Source of the DNA: Paragorgia papillata
Lineage: Eukaryota > Cnidaria > Anthozoa > Scleralcyonacea > Coralliidae
Assembly (NCBI GenBank): GCA_035771165.1
Contig: JAWNZC010000178.1
Span: 822,001 to 886,000, forward strand
Length of the DNA: 64,000 bases
Direction: 5' to 3'
Shown here: one piece after another, positions 45,193 to 56,194 of the stretch
Numbering within the stretch: position 1 is the stretch's first letter
Layout: each line of letters starts with the position of its first letter
Made by a program: the position numbers and the translations under genes
Notes under the pieces: model-generated
Database searches by the model: none
The model's input: the letters and a program-made list of their open reading frames with translations, nothing else
What the model was told of the DNA's origin: nothing

Positions 45193-46987
45193 GTGTCTGT
45201 CTGTGTCTGTCTGTGTCTGTCTGTCTGTCTGTCTGTCTAAATAAATTTATTTATGTTTTTACTAGAATGTACGCGATCGCGGTGAGAAATTCATTGAAGA
45301 AGGAAGACCCGATGCTGATGCCATCCGATCTCGTATCGATGGACTTCAAGAGAAATGGCAGGAGCTGAACGAAATTGCGGCAAACAGGTACGGGAATGTT
45401 TGATTCTTCTACCTTTGTCTCTTCTGTGGTGTTGTGGTCGTGATGATGGTGGTGGTGTTGTGGTGGTCGTGATGTCGGCATGGTCGTGATGGTAGTATGG
45501 TCGTGGTGATGTCGATGGTCATTGAGTTGCTGTTGCTGGCTTTTATTTCTTTTAAATTTTACTTCACTTCATTTTACTGTTTTCTTTTTTTTACCAAGGC
45601 AAAAGAAGCTTGACCAGTCTTTGGCATATCAACAGTTCAGCACCAATGTGGATGAGGAAGAATCTTGGATTAACGAGAAGAACACGTTGGTCGCCAGTGA
45701 TGACTATGGAGATACATTAGCCGCTGCACAGGTAAGCGAACAAAAGGCGCCGTTTTCCCGATAACCGCCGATGTTGATAGTACCATGAAGTACTAACTTA
45801 TATATCTCTAAATTATGTTCGACTTAAGGGGATATGGGCAACGATTTGTGCAGAATTAATAAAGCTAAAGTAATTACGGTTAACCGTGTAGATATTTTGT
45901 TTTGTTTTTCAAGGGTTTACTGAAGAAGCACGAAGCCTTTGAGAAAGATTTTGAGGTTCACAAGGAACGAGTGAAGGATATTGAAAAAGCTGGCGAGGAT
46001 CTCGTTGCAGAGGTTAGTTCCTTGTGTGTCAGGTTTTGAGCGAGGGTGAGTGAGTGGGGGAACGAACGAACGAACGGTGGATGGACGTGTAAGAAACGAA
46101 GTGTTATTTTCTGCTGGCTGAGGCACGAAAGAAGCGGAAAATGTTTTTCACACGCCGCTGGAGCCTTCGTACGAGTCCCAGGGTGTTAAAGAAGTGGGTG
46201 TAAGTCAGGCAAGTCAGATTTTGTTGTTGCTTTTGCCATAACTTGCGGTTAGCGCAGCAGCTCCCAGCGGTGTGCGAGAACGCGTGTTAGTAGTAGATCA
46301 ATCAATTCAGTCAGTCGGTCGGTCATGCAGTCAGTCACTTGTAGTATAAAACAAGTCTTAATCTAAAATATTTCTTATATAGGAAAACCACGAAAAAGAG
46401 CTTATTGAGCAAAAAGTCTCCTCAATAAACGTAAGAAGTTTCTGTCAATTTTATAAGACTTGTATAATATATTTTTATAAGTGGTGGTTTTAAATTAATT
46501 TTTTGCTGCTTTCGCCAAGACAAACATTTCATTTTATTCTCGGTTTAACTTTTTCAGACGAAACTTGCTGAACTTGAACGTCTGTCCAACTATCGCAAGG
46601 CTAAGCTGACAGACAACTCTGCTTTCTTGCAATTCAACTGGAAAACCGACGTTGTCGAATCGTGGATAAGTAAGTTTCTTTGGTTTATATAAATTGTATC
46701 ACTTTACAATGCTTTATCAAGTGCTGTAATTACACGGGTGTAATTTAATCGATTTTACACACAGAACGACGAGGTATACCTGCTGTATATTAGCTCTAAT
46801 AACTGTTTACTTTTTTTGTTATCTTATTGTAATCTTTGTTCCAATATTTAATTCAGGCATCTTATTTTGATCGTTTTCTCTGTTTTAGGTGACAAGACCA
46901 CTGTGGTTCAATCAGATGATTGCGGAAAGGATTTGGCCTCTGTCCAGACTCTGTTGAACAAACAGGTAAGTGGGGTGATTTTATTAA

Positions 46988-47038
<51 letters not shown>

Positions 47039-48970
47039 GCGTGTGCGTGTCTGTCTGCGTCTGCGTGTCTGTCTGCGTCTGCGTGTCTGTCTGCGTCTGC
47101 GTGTCTGTCTGCGTCTGCGTCTGCGTGTCTGTCTGCGTCTGCGTGTCTGTCTACGTCTGCGTCTGCGTGTCTGTCTGCGTCTGCGTGTCTGTCTACGTCT
47201 GCGTCTGCGTGTCTGTCCGCGTGTCTGTCTGTCTGTTTGTTTGTTTGTTCGTGCGTCCATCTATCTATCTACGCGTCTGTCTGTATGTGTCTGCGTGTTT
47301 GTCTGCGCGTCTGTGTAGTCTGTTTGTGTGTCTGTCTGTGCGTGTATCTGCCGGGCATTGACATGATGCCTTAAACTATTTTTTGTAAAGCAATATAATC
47401 TCTCACTGCTTTCAAAATGTTCTAACGCCAAACTTGTGTTTCAGGTGACCTTTGAGTCCGGATTACAAGCTTTCGAACAGGAAGGTGTTCAGAAAGTAAC
47501 CGCCCTGAAGGATGACTTGGTGAAGGCCCAACACGCACAATCTCCCGCAATCTCCCGCACAATCTCCCGCACAATCTCCCAGAGGTCAGATGAATGTTTA
47601 TAGTCCGTTTCAGCTTGCTTTTGAAATCCGATACGTATAATTGAAATGAACATTCCGAACTTACGTTGCGAGGTAGATACAAATTTAAGTCGGCAATTTG
47701 TTTCTGCTTAACCAAGTATCTATTATTATATTCTATACAACAAATAATCTTCTTCTCCGTGATTTTACCAAAGAAATTCAATTCAAAGCTTATTAAATTC
47801 GAACTTCACAACGAACTTCACAACGAACTTCGCGAACTTCCGTACCAAGTTCCCAACCTTCCAACGAATGTTGACAAGTGAATTTCAAAAGCAAGCTGAA
47901 ACTGACTATAACACTGACAAAAGGCTTTCGCTTGAAACGTTAGGCTTTCTTTACGAGTATTTCGTTGGTGCGCCAACTTTCCAACAATTTAGGTTTGAGA
48001 AAATTGATGTTTTACAACATTTTTGACTGCAGACCTGAACCTCGTAGTCGCACACGCGTTTACTCTCCGAGTTCAACTCTGAAGTTTCTTATTGTTTCTT
48101 TAGGTGGCAAGCTTTGCTAGACGTGTCAGCCTCTCGTAAGAACCAACTTTTGAAGTCACAAGACAAGTACAAGAAGGTAAATTAAGCCATTACCAGCTGA
48201 TAATTTCCAGTGATGGATTTGCAGGGGAGGTGCCAATTATTCAATTAGTGCCTTGCTGCAGTGGGATGCGACGTAGGTTTTCATTGAAAATGTCAATCAC
48301 ATTTCTAATGTCTAGCTTCCGTGTGATATCCCTAATAAAATCCATAATAAAACGTCCACTTTATCCCTAAATTTATTTGACACCTTCCAGGTTTGATAAA
48401 ATGCGCTATTGAAAACACGATTTAAAACTTTTAAATCTTTCTTCAAAGTACCGTCAGAATGCAGGAAATGCCATTTCAGAGGTCCAAATTTCAAAAATTT
48501 TCCGGGAGAGCATCCCCTAGGAATGGTTTGACTAAGGTTAAAAAAATTCTAGATCCGCCCCTGCAGCACCCCCCCCTACCAGATCAAGCTGGATCTATCA
48601 CTGATAATTTCAAGAAACAAAGAATGAAACACGGTCCGAAAAATATCATTTCGAAACTCAAAATTTGAGTTAAATTTGGAGTTCCTAGGTATTTTTTGGA
48701 GTATGTTTCATTCTTTATCAAGGTAAATTAAGTTACTAAGGTTTTATGTTGTACTTATTGCACGAACCTTTGCTGTATCTGGCCTTAACATTGCACAAAC
48801 CTTTGCTGCATCTCGCCTTAACATCGTACATTTTATGCTATAGGTGGAAGACATGTATTTGTTGTTTGCTAAGAAAGCTTCGACATTCAACAGTTGGTTT
48901 GAAAATGCTGAGGAGGACCTCACTGATCCTGTGCGTTGTAACTCTGTTGAAGAGATTATGGTAAGAAATA

Positions 48971-49009
<39 letters not shown>

Positions 49010-51926
49010 TTTCTATGTTGTGGTTTTGCCTGTTTTGTTCACTTATTTGCAGTATTAAAAAAAAATTACTTAACCTTTCCCTTCTACGTGGTTCTTAATT
49101 CTTTAGATTCTTCAAGATCAACACGAGCTCTTCCGCGAATCCTTGTTGCAAGCTGAGGAGGACATGAGAATCTTGCGAAGACTTGACCGACAAATAAAGA
49201 GCTATCACGTGTCCATCAATCCGTACGTATGATTGGTTGCTGTAAAATAGGCCTTGAACTTGGGCTCCTATTCACCATTTCACCCTCTTCTCATTCTCAC
49301 TTTATAATGCTGAGGCTGGTTGTATTAAATCTTAGTTAAATTAAGAAATTTTACGTCGAAATTTTGTTAGTGGGTTTACACTATTGTCTACTTTATTAAA
49401 ATGAATTATTTTTCCTTTGTATTTCCCCTTTAACTTGCCCCTGTCTAAGACTTTCTCCAGAGGTGACCTTTCTCCCGAGGTGAATAAAATCGTCTAACGT
49501 TAGGCAAAATATAATACCGGCGAAGGGCCTTCGCTCGTAACGTTAGAAACTAAACGTTCAATAATTTCGGCAGTATTCAAACCTTACTATATTTCGATTT
49601 GTATTTCAACCCTGCCTACGCAGCACACTACTTTTATTTCACTGTAGTACAGTACCTATGTTGACAGGAAAGAATTATAGATTAAAGAGTTCATTCCTGA
49701 CGAGAGCTTTTCCCAGAGATTAAAGGGGAAAATCGTCTGACGGTTAAGGGATAGTTAAAATATGAGCGGCCGATCTTTATGGGCATAACTTACTTATCAA
49801 ATTCTAAGTGTAAATGATGAACACTTTGTTTAAGAGTCGTAGGAAAACTGAGATAAGATCAGTCGGAAAAAGCTCAATTTGAGGCACTAGTGCCTATTAA
49901 GGTGGTACTGGAGGCTAAAGTCAACTTCTCCGATCTTAACAATTTTTGGTCTGTTGAAAGATATAGTAACAATAAGTTTGTATGCCAATTTTGACAGCGC
50001 TGCTTTATATACTTTTCGAGATTTGTGCGATCAAACTTTGGTATCTAAGGATGAATGTTCGCGCCAAAACCGCAGATAAAACAGATGGAGGCTGAAAGAC
50101 GATGCGTTTGTAATTGCTTTCCTACAGCGAGTTTTGACAGAATTTACACCTTGAGATTGGTGTTGTGATTTGACATGCCGCGATTTTGTCATCACCGACA
50201 CCTTATGCGTCGTTGCTAAGCGAACTGGTTAATCCCATTCCCGCGCTATTTCCCCACACTAAAAATAGGGGTTACAGTGCTTTTTTGTCCATATTTGGGG
50301 AGACGTTATAACTATTGACCACTGACTTTTCACCGACGGCTCATCAGAACATGGGGGAACGTGTTGGCAAGTCGAAATAGACAAAAATTTAGGTTAAAAA
50401 AGCTGTAATTTGAGGTAATATGGCCAAAATTTGATAAATTTTCATCAGTGTAATGACCTAAACCTCCATATCTCTTTCTCTTTTCAATCGATTTGATCAA
50501 AATTTGGCCTGATTGTGCACAAGCCTATAATAAAAAAATAATCTCGGAGTCCGCCAGAGTCCGCTTCAAAGCTTTTGGTTGCGAAATTTTTGAATATCTG
50601 TTATCTTGCCAAATAACGTAATGCTTGTAGATCAGCGACATTTAATCGACTGATTGCGGACTCCGAGATTAAATCTTTGTATTGGTATGATAAGTAAGTC
50701 TTCTTCGTTTCAGTTCATGAAGTTGAAAGCAAAAGCTACAATCGACCATTGAAAATCGTTAATATGGAGATCAAATTTCACTTCCCACACCCCCCTGGAC
50801 TCAAAATGATTTTTTAGTGGCTGCAACAACTTCTTCTACACCATATCTCTCCGATACTATATTTTCAGATTTTTTCAATTTTTTCAAAATTAGCCTCCAG
50901 TACTACCTTAACTTTGATAAAACCTTGATGTTTTATTAATCAATGTTTTATCCGTAGTTAAAGATGCTGATTAAACATTCATTTCTTTTGAATTTTCTCA
51001 TAAATTATTAATGAATTTGATAATATAATTTACTAAATAGCTATGAGTTGAGGATACGTTGTAACTGATCTAATATTCTGTCTTTCTAGGTACACTTGGT
51101 TCACGTTGGAAACATTGGAAGAGACTTGGGAAGGCTTGGAGAAGATTATTCAAGTAAGTCAGTTGATTTTTACACTATAATTTGCTGTATATGTACCAGC
51201 ATCTTAGATAATTACAACATAACATGATCTGGATCAGCAGAGCGCGCGCTATGAAAGGATATGGCACGACATTACGCGACGCAACACGATAGAATACGAC
51301 ACGAAAACGCAATGCGGTACAACCCAGCACGACGCAAAATTGTAGGACACAGTATACGTTACGACACGTAGAGCATAGCACGACACCATACGAGACGATA
51401 CAACACATCATCGCACATTACAGCATTACGAACAAATATAATATAGCACGACACGCTACAGTACAGCACAGCATTATACGACACGGTCTAGAATACTACA
51501 CGTTCGGTACGACACGGCACAAGGAAGCACCATACAGCGGATGATCTTGCCATTAAGTAGCTGAACTAGAAAAAGTGAAAAGTTTACATTGAGCAAGGTA
51601 AGAGCATGCTCTGACTTTCTTGTTAGGAACGAGAGCTGGATCTCCGTAAGGAAGCAGAAAGACAACAATACAACGACGATCTTCGACAACAGTTTGCAGA
51701 ACATGCTAATGCTTTCCATGCTTGGCTCACGGAGACCAGATCTGTGATGGTGGACAGCCAAGGAGATCTTGAGGATCAACTGAAAGTCATTCAAGACAAA
51801 TCCAAGGAAATCGTTGAGCATAAAGAAGCTCTGTCAGTTGTTGAAGATCTTGGAGCTCAAATGGAGGAGGCCCTTATTCTTGATAACAAGTAAGTTTTGT
51901 TAACACTTCAAAATGAGGAAAGTGCC

Positions 51927-51997
<71 letters not shown>

Positions 51998-52142
51998 GTG
52001 TGTGTGTGTGTCTGTCTGTCTGTCTGTCTCTGTGTGTCTGTCTGTCTGTCTGTCTGTCTCTGTCTGTCTCTGTCCGTCTCTGTCTGTCTCTGTCTGTCTC
52101 TGTCTCTGTCTGTCTGTGTCTGTCTCTGTCTCTGTCTCTGTC

Positions 52143-52239
<97 letters not shown>

Positions 52240-55200
52240 TTATCTATATATCTATCTGGTTTTTTGTGTACAGGTATACCGAGCACTCAACTGTTGGTTT
52301 AGCCCAGCAATGGGACCAACTGGATCAACTTGCCATGAGAATGAGACACAACTTAGAACAACAAATACAAGCTCGAAAGATGACTGGCGTGCCGGAGGAG
52401 AAACTCAAAGAATTCTCTGCCAACTTCAGGTGGGAATGCTTATAGGAATTAAGTTAAGTTAGTGTCCAAAAATTTCAGTTTGACTTTGGTTTGCTCTTAT
52501 AGTAACAAAATATCTTTACTAGATATCTAGGGAGAACATTTTCGATATATCTAAGGTTATCCAGTATAAATAATATTGGTTTAGTTTAGTTTACTCCGGT
52601 TTTCTCTTGTAGTAACACTGAATCAATGAGGGATGGTCCTTACTGGACCTCGAGGGAGAGCAGTTTAGATATAACTGATGGGGTTATACAGTAAAGATAA
52701 AGTTACCTATTCCCATACCCTAAACTTAAAATTTTCGAGGTTCAGATCACACTTCCACTACCGCTACTGCTACCGTAAATGTAGTTAAGCTGATGTAATG
52801 TTCATTTTTTCGTTCTGTAGTCGTAGTTGGTTTTAATCCTGGTATCGTAAAACGCTTTCTTTTTGCACTAGGTTTGAGACCTGCGACCATTACTGAACGT
52901 AAAAACAATATTTGACATATTTACGGTAGCGGTAGTGTGATCTGAACCTCGCTAATATTAGGGACCTTAAGATCTACGACGTCAACCTCAACGACGACGT
53001 CCTTTAAACAAAAGAATTCTTTTTGTAAAACAAAGAAAATGAATAATTTTTTGTCCCAAGAGTAATCTCAACGCCGTCCTCGTTCTGTATACAACGCCAC
53101 TCAGACCATTTCACGTCTTCAGGACGACGTTGACTCGTGGGGTGATGAGAACTGTTGTCTGAGATTGCCTTAACACAGACACTGCAACCGTTTTAACACT
53201 TTGAAAATTATAAAACAAGCTTCAAGTATTGAATACAGTAGTCAGTTAACCGTGACTTCTTTTTAATACTAAAATTTGAATTGCTTTTTAACCGCCGTCG
53301 TCGTCCTAGCATCTTAAGGTCTCTATTATCGATTGTGGGACGGTTATTACACCGAAGGTCGTGGGTTCGAGTCCCAGCCGCGGTCGACTAGAGTTTTCTC
53401 TATTTACCCGGTGTGGTTCATCACTCGGAGTAGCACTTATAATATCATTAAAATTATCAACTTCTAATGATCTTGAAAGTTGACTAACCTCGTGTTTTAT
53501 CTTTCAGGCATTTCGACAAGAACAAGTCTCAATTTTTGGACCATCAAGAATTCAAATCATGTCTACGTTCACTTGGTTATGATTTACCACTGGTCGAAGA
53601 AGGACAACCTGATCCTGAATTTGAAGCTATACTGAAGACTGTTGATCCCAACGGGTTAGTTGAAATATGTTTGGTTATATACTACGGTTCCGGTTTGAGC
53701 GTGGACACGCGTAATTTGACGACACACGTTTCACGCGGGAAACTGTAACGTTACTACAGTGAACTCGATGTAAGTTAAAATGTGATACCTGGAAAGCTAA
53801 CGTCCAGTCATTCGGGGGGCAAAAAGTGAGGCAAAAAGTTCCAGGCCCTTGCGCGGTTTGCAGGTACGATTCAGTCTCCCACAAAATGTTTTTTACACGG
53901 TCACCGGTCTTGAGCGAACTGCGAAGACTCGAAAAGGTTTGAAAAATTATTTATTGAATCATTTTATCACGCTTTGCTAAACGTGCATTTTAAATTTTGA
54001 TTGGTTGTGCTATGCTGCCGAACTAATTATGCAGTGATTGTCTATTTGTTGCTATAGGAAAAGTCATTGTCTTTACAAAACGTGCACGAAGTTTGTCAGT
54101 GAAGAAATTAAGTCAAATTTTCGTTATATTATAAACCATATATATTAGAGTTTCGTCACTCCGAAGAGGATACAACAAATCAACACAAACTTAGTATAGA
54201 ATATGCCGTTTAGGTTAGTACCAGTTTCATCAGTTCGTTTTGTTTAAAAAGCATTCCGCATTCGTACCGAAAACAACAACTAGCCATGAGTAAACGTGAA
54301 AAATAAACAATCAAGTTGTCAGTTTATATTTCTTAAAATATCATTAGTTACAAAAGGCCGTTTAACAAAACTGAACAAGAAATTAAAGGAGCAGAAATAA
54401 GAAAATGACAGATGTATATTATGAAATATCAAGTATCAATACGTCTTCAAACTCGTACAAGAATAGCTTTCTCACTCTTGTTCTCACCTTTTCGGCTGGC
54501 TGTTTTCATCCTAGCCAGCAAAAGGACGTCTGTTTTCTCAGCCTATTTTCATCCCTAGCTTAATTTACTGTATAGTTTTGGACTGCTATACAGTAAATAA
54601 AACAACAACAGCGCTGCACAACAATGGGAAACCATTAAATGCACGTTTAGTCTGATAAATAATTTTTTCAAACCTTTTTTCGAGCCTTCGCAGTTCGCTC
54701 AAGACGGGCGGCCGTGTAAAAAACATTTTGTGGGAGACTGAATCGTACCTGCAAACCGCGCAGGGGCCTGGAACTTTTTGCCTCACTTTTTGGTCCTTCG
54801 TTAGCGTTCCAGGTATCAGATTTTAACTTACATCGAGTTCACTGCGTTACTAAGGCCAAACGGTATTGTTTCAATTTGAAACGAGCACCAAATTTTCAAA
54901 GCAAATGTGGGCATGTTTATAACTCATCCTTATACACAATTAAATCTTCGTCAAGTGAAACTAAGAACTTCACAGTGCTTTTCCGATCGGCCATTACGCT
55001 GACAAACCCCACAACGCGACGTTTGCATGAAGAAACAATGCCGTTTGGCCTTAGTAACGTTACAGTTTCCGCTTAGCAACATGTTAGTTTCCCGCGTGAA
55101 ACGTGTGTTGTCAAATTACGCGTGTCCACGCTCAAACCGGAACCGTAGTAAGTCCATGTCCTAAACGCACCTGATCCTGGGTAAGGATTAGCGTTTGTGT

Positions 55201-55861
55201 CGCGGCCAAGCTTTCATGAAGTACCTGGGTTATATAGGACATGAACTTACAACAAAACGTTTACTGCCATGTTACAACATCCCTTGGCAAGACGTTCCCA
55301 GCTTTATAGGTTCACCTTCCCTTCTCGTCCCATCAAGACGCACCTTCGCAGCCCCTCTCTCCTCCGCGGAGTTCTTTCGGAGATCGGCTATGTCGGGGAT
55401 CGTCGGAGATGCGTCGAAATCGTCAGCTGGACCTCCGAGCATCTCCGACGAAACCTCCAATCTGCGGAGGAGAGAGTCGCAGCCCTACCATTCCCACTTT
55501 TCCACCCTGAATGATTTCTGCTATAAATTTGCTCATTTCGGTAGCACTAATCCAACCACAAACTCTAACCTGGGATCAGGGTTTCGGATTGAGTTAGTTT
55601 ATCATTTTTTTGGATTTCGACTTTTTGACACCACTCGTATATCATTTTTTTAAATTTTTTTATACTTTTCTACAGCGATGGTATTGTATCTCTAAGTGAG
55701 TACATGAACTTTATGATCAGTCGTGAGACAGAGAATGTTCATTCAAGCAAGGATGTGGAGGACGCGTTCCGTGCTTTAACTGAAGGAAGTGACAAGGAGT
55801 ATGTCACTGAACGGGAACTGTATCAGGTAATAATTCGTTTGTATATCTGTTTGTTTGTCTG

Positions 55862-55916
<55 letters not shown>

Positions 55917-55973
55917 GTGTCTGTCTGTCTGTCTGTCTGTCTCTGTGTGTCTGTCTGTCTCTGTGTGTCTGTC

Positions 55974-56010
<37 letters not shown>

Positions 56011-56139
56011 GTGTGTCTGTCTGTCTGTCTCTGTGTGTCTGTATGTCTGTCTCTGTGTGTCTGTATGTCTGTCTGTCTGTGTCTGTCTGTCTGTCTCTGT
56101 GTGTCTGTCTGTCTCTGGTTGGTTGGCTGGCTGGCTGGC

Positions 56140-56194
<55 letters not shown>

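Noticed and set aside
46862..47260. Minus-strand Arg/Thr-rich frame
   Set aside because: Complement of the TCTG/TGCG repeat, with no start context and no homology.
51897..52462. Open frames with SVCL repeats over the TCTG tracts, also at 3441, 46867 and 55704
   Set aside because: TCTG has no stop in any forward frame, so these are repeat artefacts fused to parts of true exons.
54586..55653. Frames of 66-152 residues within and after the foldback element
   Set aside because: They lie in inverted-repeat DNA of intron 55 with no recognisable domain.
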